Assembly: GCA_017526725.1 (NCBI GenBank)
Contig: JAFXRA010000375.1
Coordinates: forward strand, 1-9,076
Origin: Candidatus Rifleibacteriota bacterium
GTDB taxonomy: Bacteria > Riflebacteria > Ozemobacteria > Ozemobacterales > Ozemobacteraceae
Direction of reading: 5' to 3'
Length of the DNA: 9,076 nucleotides
The notes under the pieces are model-generated. The model was not told the origin of the DNA. It ran no database searches and saw nothing but the letters and a program-made list of their open reading frames with translations. The stretch's first letter is position 1, and the number at the start of each line of letters is the position of its first letter. Below are positions 1-5,980 of the stretch, piece by piece. The position numbers and the translations under genes were made by a program.

Positions 1-57
1 TAAGCTAAGTTATAATTTCATTAAAAGCTTTCAGACAGATGGGATAAATAAAAGAAA

Positions 58-1074
58 ATGATTGAGCCAAATTACAAAGATTTATTCGACATTCTCTGTT
101 CATTTGCCGCCTCCGAAGGCAGAGGTCCCAAATTGTTTGGAGAAGATGTTTTACGACTTTCTGAAAAAATAACACCCTTTTTAATAGGCCCTTCCTTTCC
201 AAATATTTATCTTGAATTTCCGTTGATTGGCAAACCCTTTTTGGATGCAACCATTCTGTATAATGACATTGAGTCAGGAACAAGAATAATATCAACTGTT
301 GCAGGTGACTGCAGCACATTACTAGACTGGTATGCAGAAGTGCGTAAAAAGCATCAAAATATTTCTTTCGGTTTTGAACTTGATACAGACGCTCCAGAGA
401 ATACCCAGGCTGCTATACATTTCCAGCCTAGGAGATCTGTTGAGCTTGTTGAGCCATTTTGTAAAATCATAGGCGAAGAAGAAAGAGGGAAACTCTATCT
501 GGAAGTATTAAAAAAAATGCCTGCTGGCTGGCCTCTTTCTTTTTTCGGAATATTTCGTGGTCGAAAGAACGCACCCCTAAGAGTTTGTGGTTATATAGAT
601 GATAATATAGCCTCTGATGTATCTAAGGAACCAATGAAAATCAAAGCTGTTTTTGATAAAATTGGGTTCAAAGATTACGACAACCATATGCTGGAACAAA
701 TATCGAAAATTATACTACTTAGTTATAGAGGAATAGACTTTCAATTCGATGTATATCCTGATGGAAGTTTTGGTGATACTTTTGCATTGGATGTTGAACT
801 TAAAGAGAGAGCTTCAAAGCATATCAGCAAAGCCTTTGAGAATGGCGTTTCAGCAGAATTAATGAATATTCTTAAAAGCTGGGGAATTGCTGATGAAAGA
901 ACTTCTATGCTCAAAGACCTAGGTTTATCACGTTTCATCAAAATTACTTCCAAGGATAATACAGAAGCTAAATTCGGTTTTACTCTTAGTCCAGACTGGA
1001 TAAAAATCAGATGGAAAAAAAGCCAGTTACAGCCCTCTAAGTGTTACTCTGTCATGAATGCGAAAAGACTGTAG
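58..1074 (+). CDS. Conserved-looking protein of unknown function, 338 aa
   Basis: I do not recognise this protein with confidence. The ATG at 58 is the start because an in-frame stop lies at 49-51, so the gene is complete. The ribosome-binding site is weak (only AAAGAAA before the ATG), and a TATAAT box lies at 11-16. No signal peptide or membrane segment is visible, so a cytosolic protein is expected. Distinct, motif-like stretches suggest a real family: WYAEVRKKH (91-99), FGFELDTD (104-111), AAIHFQPRRS (118-127), GWPLSFFGIFRGR (157-169), DFQFDVYPDGSFGDTFALD (227-245), and a C-terminal WIKIRWKKSQLQPSKCY (314-330). From memory, similar 'KxRW...L.P.K.Y' endings and 'FDVYPDG..GDTF' cores occur in uncharacterised proteins near radical-SAM or peptide-maturation genes. 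That recollection is tentative, and no such neighbour is visible here. It ends 46 bases from the convergent gene at 1121, with no terminator-like hairpin in the gap. Confidence 0.8.
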   Translation: MIEPNYKDLFDILCSFAASEGRGPKLFGEDVLRLSEKITPFLIGPSFPNIYLEFPLIGKPFLDATILYNDIESGTRIISTVAGDCSTLLDWYAEVRKKHQNISFGFELDTDAPENTQAAIHFQPRRSVELVEPFCKIIGEEERGKLYLEVLKKMPAGWPLSFFGIFRGRKNAPLRVCGYIDDNIASDVSKEPMKIKAVFDKIGFKDYDNHMLEQISKIILLSYRGIDFQFDVYPDGSFGDTFALDVELKERASKHISKAFENGVSAELMNILKSWGIADERTSMLKDLGLSRFIKITSKDNTEAKFGFTLSPDWIKIRWKKSQLQPSKCYSVMNAKRL

Positions 1075-1120
1075 AGAGATAGATATAAGATAGCTCAACA
1101 ATTTTGCGGAACTCTCAGCT

Positions 1121-1798
1121 TTATTTAGAAGTCCTGATATCGTTAAAAATATTTACAGTATCGCCAAGAAGAACAAGTCTTTCCTTTAAAGATAATCTTT
1201 CTGGAACAGAAATCATAAGACAATCCTGATCTCCTTCATACTGATAAGCTTCTTTATGGTTTTTGACAAAAGAAGCCCTTACTTTGCTATTAAAAAATTC
1301 CCTTACCAAAGGTTCAGATTTACCTTGAAGAACAAACTTATCTGAAAAAGTCGGGTCTTCATCATAGTCTATATCCTGACCACCAAATAATTCACCTAAT
1401 GTATCTATAATGCTGTTTTCATCTCTCGCAAAAAACTGCGGCATTTTAATATTATCGCAAGATAGTACACATATTGTGAAACTATGTTCCTGGTGAGACT
1501 TTCTTGTATTTGTTTCATAAATATAATCAAAAATAGAGAAATGATAGTCTCCCTGCACTCCAGACATTTCTGCATAATAATTGCGGCCTTCTATATTGAT
1601 AAGCTTAAAATTTTTCGCTCCAGAAGGGATATTCTTAGCACTTTCTGAATAGATAAGGTTATTCTTTTTACAATAATCATCAATCTCTTGTTTTCTTTCA
1701 TTTTCTTTCTTTTGTTTAATAACAATCGTTATTATAACAGCAACAACAATTACAGCAAAAACACCTAAGAAAGCAAAAGCATAATAACTATCATTCAT
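1121..1798 (-). CDS. Membrane-anchored hypothetical protein, 225 aa
   Basis: One hydrophobic helix at residues 6-27 is followed by a Lys-rich stretch (KQKKENERK). This predicts an N-terminal anchor with the soluble remainder on the cytoplasmic side. The soluble part carries a recurring pattern of a widespread uncharacterised family: a FDYIYE element (90-95), a TICVLSC strand, MPQFFARDE (119-127), then GQDIDYDEDPTFSDKFVLQG (140-159) and EPLVREFF (162-169). The biochemical role of that family is unknown to me. The start is well supported: AAAGGAG lies at 1806-1812, 7 bases before the ATG. The gene lies 74 bases downstream of glmL on the same strand. Its own strong ribosome-binding site and the AT-rich gap (with TATAAA- and TATAAC-like boxes but poorly spaced -35 boxes) allow either a separate promoter or read-through from the glm cluster. 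I see no evidence that it takes part in glutamate mutase function. Confidence 0.85.
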   Translation of the reverse strand: MNDSYYAFAFLGVFAVIVVAVIITIVIKQKKENERKQEIDDYCKKNNLIYSESAKNIPSGAKNFKLINIEGRNYYAEMSGVQGDYHFSIFDYIYETNTRKSHQEHSFTICVLSCDNIKMPQFFARDENSIIDTLGELFGGQDIDYDEDPTFSDKFVLQGKSEPLVREFFNSKVRASFVKNHKEAYQYEGDQDCLMISVPERLSLKERLVLLGDTVNIFNDIRTSK

Positions 1799-1872
1799 AT
1801 CATTTCTCCTTTAGTTATACACTTTATACTATTAATACAAGTTTTTCAAATAATAAACAAAAAAAGTAATAC

Positions 1873-3285
1873 TTATCCAATCTTTTTGAGAACAGAAACT
1901 ACTGTATTAGCACAGAGATCGGGGTATTTTTCGGCGAGATTGCCTAAAAGCGGCAAAATATAGTTGCTGTCAGAATAATAATCAAACTTAGTCGGAAGAA
2001 GCGGTATTTTTTCGGCTGGAACCACGGGAGCATTAGGAATTACGATACTTTCGTCTGCTCGGCCCAATGCGGCCAGATATCCGCCAGTTCCGATAATCTT
2101 AGATACTTTTCTCAAATCTTTACCTGTCTGGGCAAAAACTCTGCCGTTACAGGTGTAGACTTCTTCCATCACTCCGCAGTGGCGAATTAAAGAGTGATAC
2201 ACACAGGCACTTGCCAAATATCGGTCGAAAGCCTTTCCCTTTTCTTCAGTCGGCAAATAATCGGTATTTGCATGAACTTTTTCTATAAAAGCCTTATATT
2301 CGTTCATCTGTTCTTCGGAATACCCACTGACTGCCTTTATGTATTCTTCGCCTGTTTCATAAGCTGATTCAGCACTTACTCTCATACCCAAATCGCCTTC
2401 AACAGTGCGTTTAAGTTTTGGTTCGATAATACCCTTCATAACATTACCAGAGTCAGGGTCATAAGCTTCGCCGTTAGAATAAATATCTGTAGTAGCACCG
2501 CCCATATCAATCAAAGCAATATTCTGCCATTCTTCGTTTAAAGAAGAACCTATAGCCTTAACCAGATTGTAAACAGCTAATGGTGTAGGAACAGGCTGAA
2601 TCTTGAAAGCATCTACAATTTTATTTAAGCCTTTTCCTGAAACGATTTTATTCAAAAAGATGTTTCTAATAGCTTTACGAACAGGTTCTATATTGAGTTT
2701 GCCGAAATCAGGCATAACATTTTCTACAATAACATGCTCTTTTTCGCTTAAAATATCGGCTATATCATCGGCAACATAGTTGTTACCTGCATAGACAACA
2801 GTTCCTTTAAAACCAGAATCAGCAATAGCTTCAGAGTTTTCAGTAACATACTTTTCGTTACCGCCGTCAGTTCCGCCGCAAAGCAGAAGAATATCGGGGT
2901 TCTGTTCCTCAATGAGCTTAATATGCCTTTTTTTAAGCTGAAATGGGTAGGAAGCACAGATTTTGGCGCCAGCAGAAAAGGCCGCCAATCTGCCAATATT
3001 CAAAGACATTTCTGGAACAAGTCCTATAACAGCGACTTTTAACCCACCCTTTGCTGATGAAGAAAAATATACAGGGCAAGGAGAGTTTTCTGCATTTAGG
3101 CTCTTAACATCGCAATCTGGCAAAAGTTGTGAAAGCACGTTATAAAAGCCGTTTGGAAGGTGCTCAACAGTAGTTGGCGAAACAGCACGTTTTTCAACTT
3201 CAAAACAGTTGTCTATTTCCTTAAAAATTGCACCTTTAGTGTAAGTAGAGCCTATATCAACGCATATGTATTTATTATTACCCAT
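1873..3285 (-). CDS. glmL: GlmL/MutL, glutamate mutase-associated ASKHA ATPase (reactivase type)
   Basis: This 470-residue protein belongs to the MutL/GlmL family encoded beside coenzyme-B12 glutamate mutase. By family knowledge it has an actin/Hsp70-like ATPase fold and is thought to act as a chaperone that exchanges damaged cobalamin on the mutase. Visible motifs are the phosphate-1 loop DIGSTYTKGA (10-19), SSSAKGGLKVAVIGLVP (75-91), LLCGGTDGGN (134-143), the phosphate-2 loop DMGGATTDI (260-268), RTVEGDLGMR (293-302) and an adenosine-type GTGGYLAALG (399-408). Length and motif order match the family. The ATG at 3285 is preceded by a weak, A-rich GAAGAAAAA ribosome-binding site. It is the third gene after glmS and the pilin-like gene, with a 74-base gap before it. 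The usual catalytic subunit gene glmE does not follow; the next gene is a membrane hypothetical. It is not the DNA-repair protein MutL, with which it shares only a name. Confidence 0.95.
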   Translation of the reverse strand: MGNNKYICVDIGSTYTKGAIFKEIDNCFEVEKRAVSPTTVEHLPNGFYNVLSQLLPDCDVKSLNAENSPCPVYFSSSAKGGLKVAVIGLVPEMSLNIGRLAAFSAGAKICASYPFQLKKRHIKLIEEQNPDILLLCGGTDGGNEKYVTENSEAIADSGFKGTVVYAGNNYVADDIADILSEKEHVIVENVMPDFGKLNIEPVRKAIRNIFLNKIVSGKGLNKIVDAFKIQPVPTPLAVYNLVKAIGSSLNEEWQNIALIDMGGATTDIYSNGEAYDPDSGNVMKGIIEPKLKRTVEGDLGMRVSAESAYETGEEYIKAVSGYSEEQMNEYKAFIEKVHANTDYLPTEEKGKAFDRYLASACVYHSLIRHCGVMEEVYTCNGRVFAQTGKDLRKVSKIIGTGGYLAALGRADESIVIPNAPVVPAEKIPLLPTKFDYYSDSNYILPLLGNLAEKYPDLCANTVVSVLKKIG

Positions 3286-3359
3286 TATGTATTTTTCTTC
3301 AATCTTTCTATTTTTTTTATTGTTTAAGAGATATGTTTGAATTAAGTTTTAAGCAATAT

Positions 3360-4148
3360 TTAATTCCTAAGAGCAATTGATGGGAAAAACAAGAAAATTA
3401 ATGGCAAACTCAACACTAAAACTATAAATTTATCATTAGTCAATTTAGTTTGGTTTTCTATTTCTATTATTCCTAATTCTTTTTTCCGGTTCTCAAGCTC
3501 TTTATTACTTTCCAATATAAATTCTTTTTCTTCATCAGAAAATAAAGATGGTGTATCTTTTAATTTTTTTACCAAATCTAAAATAGTATATGAATCTCGA
3601 CCATTAATAAATTTTTTTATCAATGGATATTTATGTTTGACACAATAAACAAAACCGTCTTCTGATAAATCATGAAATACCTTATAACAACAGATTTTCT
3701 CGCTTCCTTCAGGAATAGACTTTAAGAATTCTCCTTCAATAAGCTTATTAAAGTCTAATTCTGTTGTCATCATCACACTACTATCCATGTTATATTTTTC
3801 AATTGCCAATTGAATAACCCTGATATTATTCCAACAATTTTCATATTTATTATTTTCATGACCTCTTTGATTAAAACTACCAGCAGAATTAAATGCAATA
3901 ATAGCGTTCAAACAACAGTAAGCAATAATAGCACTTATATTATCTTTTCTAGTTTTTTCTTCCCACTTGCTGTAAGTGAAAAAGAAATAAAGAAAAAGAA
4001 TAAAGAAGCTTAAAGAAATCCAGTCGATAAGATAAAGCCAGTTTTGGTTTGTATTATCAATTCCTAAAGTGAAAGAATTCGGATCTATATATTTCAATAT
4101 AAATACGACTATTAATATTATTAAAATAAAAGATATTTTCTTAATCAA
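3360..4148 (-). CDS. Membrane protein with pseudopilin-like middle domain, inserted between glmS and glmL
   Basis: This 262-residue protein has three hydrophobic segments near the N-terminus (about 5-20, 37-59, 71-88) and one at the C-terminus (240-258). The soluble part between them has a pattern I associate with pseudopilin-like proteins of type II secretion or type IV pilus systems: C105-WNNIRVIQLAIEKYNMD, then LDFNKLIEGEFLKSIPEG (131-148), a paired Cys (153-154) and DGFVYCVKH (164-172). Unlike a true pilin, it lacks a short leader with a GF/E cleavage site directly before a single helix. A charged helical stretch (about 204-236) precedes the last membrane segment. The start is a TTG at 4148, 3 bases after the glmS stop; the next in-frame ATG would be residue 121, inside the domain. 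No good ribosome-binding site is visible, so translation is probably coupled to glmS. Its function is unknown, and a link to glutamate mutase is only positional. Confidence 0.78.
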   Translation of the reverse strand: MIKKISFILIILIVVFILKYIDPNSFTLGIDNTNQNWLYLIDWISLSFFILFLYFFFTYSKWEEKTRKDNISAIIAYCCLNAIIAFNSAGSFNQRGHENNKYENCWNNIRVIQLAIEKYNMDSSVMMTTELDFNKLIEGEFLKSIPEGSEKICCYKVFHDLSEDGFVYCVKHKYPLIKKFINGRDSYTILDLVKKLKDTPSLFSDEEKEFILESNKELENRKKELGIIEIENQTKLTNDKFIVLVLSLPLIFLFFPSIALRN

Positions 4149-4151
4149 AGC

Positions 4152-4580
4152 TTAATTTACTTTATTTTTGGCTTCAATGTCTTTATAAAGCATTTCAGCT
4201 TCTTCATCCAAGGAAGATTCTGGGCCAAAAACTCTGTCGTAGCCCATCTTCAAAAATTTAGATTCGACGACCTCAAATGGAGTCTTTCCGACAACGAGAT
4301 TGCCGCCAACGTATAAAAGAATATCGTCTAAGCCTTTTTCAATGCATTTGTCGCGAAGGCCAACACAGTCTATTTCGCCGTGTCCATAAAGGGAAGAAAC
4401 TAAAATAGCCTTAGCATTGGTTTCTATTGCTGCAGCAATAAATTCTTCCTGACTAACCATAACCCCCAGATTGGTAACTTTGAAGCCCTTTTCTGTAAAA
4501 AACGCTTCAAGAATCTTGTTCCCAACAGAATGACAATCTGACCCGATAACGCCTAGAACTATATTTATAGGTGCAGCCAT
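4152..4580 (-). CDS. glmS: Glutamate mutase (methylaspartate mutase) sigma subunit GlmS
   Basis: This is the small B12-binding component of glutamate mutase, which converts L-glutamate to (2S,3S)-3-methylaspartate in the methylaspartate fermentation pathway. The cobalamin-binding signature is complete: GSDCHSVG (13-20) is the DxHxxG motif, with H17 the expected lower axial ligand of cobalt. It is followed by SSL (62-64) within [12 protein letters not shown] and by GG (92-93) within [10 protein letters not shown]. The sequence closely resembles clostridial MutS/GlmS from memory. The length of 142 residues is typical, with a few extra C-terminal residues. The start is firm: GAGGAAAG lies just upstream of the ATG at 4580. 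It needs the catalytic subunit GlmE, whose gene is not in this window. It heads a minus-strand cluster ending in glmL. The name glmS is shared with the unrelated glucosamine-6-phosphate synthase. Confidence 0.96.
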   Translation of the reverse strand: MAAPINIVLGVIGSDCHSVGNKILEAFFTEKGFKVTNLGVMVSQEEFIAAAIETNAKAILVSSLYGHGEIDCVGLRDKCIEKGLDDILLYVGGNLVVGKTPFEVVESKFLKMGYDRVFGPESSLDEEAEMLYKDIEAKNKVN

Positions 4581-4599
4581 GTTTCTTTCCTCAATCTAT

Positions 4600-4635
4600 A
4601 AAATTGCAAGCAATTTTGAAATTCTTACGAATTTC
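4600..4635 (-). repeat. Two abutting perfect inverted repeats in the glmS leader
   Basis: On the plus strand, AAAATTGC-AA-GCAATTTT occupies 4600-4617. GAAATTC-TTAC-GAATTTC follows with no gap at 4618-4635. Both are perfect, with 8- and 7-base arms. In a glmS transcript they would form two side-by-side hairpins ending about 10 bases before the GAGGAAAG ribosome-binding site. They could be protein-binding sites or leader RNA structure. There is no U-tract, so neither is a classical terminator. AT-rich sequence makes short palindromes common, but two perfect ones back to back are less expected. Confidence 0.6.
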
Positions 4636-4709
4636 GTTTTTATTGTAGTTAGTTTTTAGAAGCTTAGGCTTCTTTGTTTTTATTGTTTATTCGAAGTCTG
4701 GAAATTTAG

Positions 4710-4737
4710 ATTATTAACAATAATATATACTTTTCAA
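4710..4737 (-). promoter_or_regulatory. Candidate sigma70-type promoter for the glmS cluster
   Basis: On the minus strand TTGAAA (plus 4732-4737) is followed after 16 bases by AATAAT (plus 4710-4715). This would start transcription near 4700 and give a leader of about 120 bases containing the hairpins at 4658-4673 and 4600-4635. In such AT-rich DNA other pairs are possible, for example TTGAGA with TATAGT further upstream at 15-base spacing, so the assignment is weak. Confidence 0.3.
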
Positions 4738-4943
4738 ACATTCTAATAACAATAACTACAATAACTACCAAAAACTATAAAAACACTTTTATTGTCTCAA
4801 GTATTTTATATAGTTTTTATCATTATTTATTGCCTTAACATTGTTAAGACATTTTCTTAATAACATTATAGACCAAAATTACTACAAGTAAAATATTTTT
4901 TTAAGATTTGTTTTTAAAGATAAAAGAAATGAGAGATAAGAGA

Positions 4944-5036
4944 AGTCTACACATTTGTCATAAAAAGTATAGCGTATGGGCTTTAGCCCTGAAAGAATTA
5001 CGTTTATGACAATGAGTAGACTACGACTTAGTCTAT
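4944..5036. repeat. Long imperfect hairpin element with a competing third arm (possible RNA gene or MITE-like repeat)
   Basis: The left arm 4944-4964 and right arm 5003-5022 pair over 19 base pairs: AGTCTAC/GTAGACT, one mismatch, CAT/ATG, one bulged T, then TGTCATAAA/TTTATGACA. Inside lie CGTA/TACG (4973-4976 with 4999-5002) and GGGC-TTTA-GCCC (4978-4989). A third segment, AGTCTAT (5030-5036), can also pair with GTAGACT (5016-5022). The outer stem and the small 3' hairpin are therefore mutually exclusive. There is no coding sequence inside. Possible readings are a structured RNA, an attenuator-like switch, or a small non-autonomous element of REP or MITE type; GGGCTTTAGCCC cores are common in such repeats. 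No T-run follows on the plus strand. On the minus strand only a loose pyrimidine tract follows. Confidence 0.55.
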
Positions 5037-5111
5037 CCCCTTTAAAAAAGAAGATAAAATAGAAATAACCTAAATTATCTTCAGAGAAATCTTACTCTAT
5101 AGAAATTAATA

Positions 5112-5128
5112 AGCATTAATGCTATAAT
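5112..5128 (+). promoter_or_regulatory. Extended -10 promoter with overlapping 12-base palindrome
   Basis: TGCTATAAT at 5120-5128 is a perfect -10 box with the TGn extension, placing transcription start near 5135, about 23 bases before the ATG at 5158. No good -35 box is present at the right distance, which fits an extended -10 promoter. A perfect palindrome, AGCATTAATGCT (5112-5123), overlaps the -10 and could be an operator. The ribosome-binding site AAAGAGG follows at 5144-5150. Confidence 0.6.
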
Positions 5129-5157
5129 TTAACAAATGTTTTTAAAGAGGTTAAAGA

Positions 5158-5889
5158 ATGAATAAAAAACTCATGTTTTCTATTATGGCTATGCTCATTG
5201 CTGCTGGTTCCGCTCATGCAGTTGATTTAAATGAAATTCAAAAACTCAAAGAAATGGGTTTCACCAATGAACAGATTGTTGAAATGACCAAGAGCCAAAA
5301 CGGCAACAATGCTGCAGGAAGCCAAGCAAATGCTGTCTCAGAAGACAAAATAGTTCGTATCAATTCAGCAAAAGCCAATCACAAAGGCATATTAGTCATC
5401 TGCGCGTCAAAAGAATACCCTGATCGCGGACCTGGTTATCTGGATATTTTCAAAGACAAAGAAAAAATTGGTTCTGTAGAATTATCAGAATATGTTTCTA
5501 GTGGCCCTGCTATGCAAAGCAAAACAAATTATTTCGAATATTCCAAAAAGAATAAAGGAACCTCTGGAACATCTACAACTACAGTTGCCAATAATATTTG
5601 TTCTCGTTATATCGGCACTTTTGAACTGCCTGCCGGAACTTACGAAATTAAGTTGGAACGCTCTCTGTATATGGGTGACCCAACAAGCGCATTAAGATTC
5701 AAAAACAAGATGCATAAGATTTTCCACAAAGTAACCATAGAAGAAGGCAAAGCCACCATGCTTTCATACTATTGGGAAGCAAATGAAAACTTTGGGAAAG
5801 ACGTTGTAATGTCTGGCAACCATAAAGATATCGCCGGAAAGATTTCTACTTCCTGGGGCGAATACCTCTCTAAAGTAATGGAAAAATAA
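5158..5889 (+). CDS. Secreted protein of unknown function with signal peptide, 243 aa
   Basis: A Sec signal peptide is clear: KK, a hydrophobic core to about residue 17, and likely cleavage after AHA at 21. The mature protein opens with an amphipathic segment, LNEIQKLKEMGFTNEQIVEMTKS (24-46), resembling short helical 'sensor' segments seen in other exported proteins. A Gly/Asn/Ala linker follows (about 47-62), then a beta-rich domain (about 64-205) containing GTFELPAGTYEIKLER (153-168), a strand pattern seen in PEGA- or DUF2846-like surface domains. The family assignment is only suggestive. There is no lipobox Cys, so a soluble periplasmic or secreted protein is expected. The start is firm, with AAAGAGG 7 bases upstream and an extended -10 promoter at 5120. 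It is a single-gene unit, closed by the terminator at 5904. A functional link to glmS is unlikely because the two are divergent and 577 bases apart. Confidence 0.88.
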   Translation: MNKKLMFSIMAMLIAAGSAHAVDLNEIQKLKEMGFTNEQIVEMTKSQNGNNAAGSQANAVSEDKIVRINSAKANHKGILVICASKEYPDRGPGYLDIFKDKEKIGSVELSEYVSSGPAMQSKTNYFEYSKKNKGTSGTSTTTVANNICSRYIGTFELPAGTYEIKLERSLYMGDPTSALRFKNKMHKIFHKVTIEEGKATMLSYYWEANENFGKDVVMSGNHKDIAGKISTSWGEYLSKVMEK

Positions 5890-5903
5890 AGTGGGATAAA
5901 AAA

Positions 5904-5933
5904 ACCGCCAGTAAAAACTGGCGGTTTTTTTTT
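5904..5933 (+). terminator. Strong Rho-independent terminator, probably bidirectional
   Basis: A perfect 9-base-pair stem ACCGCCAGT/ACTGGCGGT (5904-5912 and 5917-5925) has an AAAA loop and is followed by a run of T to 5933. It starts 15 bases after the stop codon of the secreted-protein gene. The A-run before the stem gives a T-run on the minus strand, so it can also stop transcripts of the convergent lipoprotein gene. Confidence 0.95.
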
Positions 5934-5940
5934 GAAAAGA

Positions 5941-5976
5941 TTTTGTCTCTAGCTTTATTTAAGCTTAGAGACAAAA
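5941..5976 (-). terminator. Hairpin terminator of the lipoprotein gene
   Basis: TTTTGTCTCTAGCTT (5941-5955) pairs with AAGCTTAGAGACAAAA (5961-5976) with one bulged base and a 5-base loop. On the minus strand it lies immediately after the lipoprotein stop codon and is followed by TCTTTTC, a short U-rich tract. Together with the stem at 5904 it separates the two convergent genes. Confidence 0.65.
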
Positions 5977-5980
5977 GTTC

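Larger units (their letters stand above)
4581..5157. other. 577-base non-coding region between divergent glmS and the secreted-protein gene
   Basis: No open frame with a credible ribosome-binding site or family signature lies here. The stretch is very AT-rich. From left to right it holds two abutting inverted repeats (4600-4635), a 6-base-pair stem AGAAGC/GCTTCT (4658-4673) followed on the plus strand by TTGTTTTT, candidate minus-strand promoter boxes (4710-4737), and short direct copies of AATAACTAC near 4748-4770. Further right lie a CTTAAC/GTTAAG stem (4834-4848), a large structured element (4944-5036) and the promoter of the plus-strand gene (5112-5128). A weak plus-strand pair, TTGTTA at 4841-4846 and CATTAT at 4864-4869 with 17-base spacing, could start a transcript through the structured element. 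I saw no tRNA or recognisable riboswitch class, including no cobalamin riboswitch. Confidence 0.7.

Noticed and set aside
1873..3285. DNA mismatch-repair MutL
   Set aside because: The protein has ASKHA phosphate loops (DIGSTYTKG, DMGGATTD) and lies beside GlmS; it has no GHKL ATPase motifs of the repair protein.
4658..4673. Stem AGAAGC/GCTTCT with TTGTTTTT as a plus-strand terminator
   Set aside because: No plus-strand gene lies upstream to terminate, the stem has only 6 base pairs, and the T tract is interrupted. It is listed only as part of the non-coding region.
4581..5157. A cobalamin riboswitch ahead of glmS
   Set aside because: I looked for the conserved B12-box type core in the glmS leader and did not see it; only short AT-rich palindromes are present.
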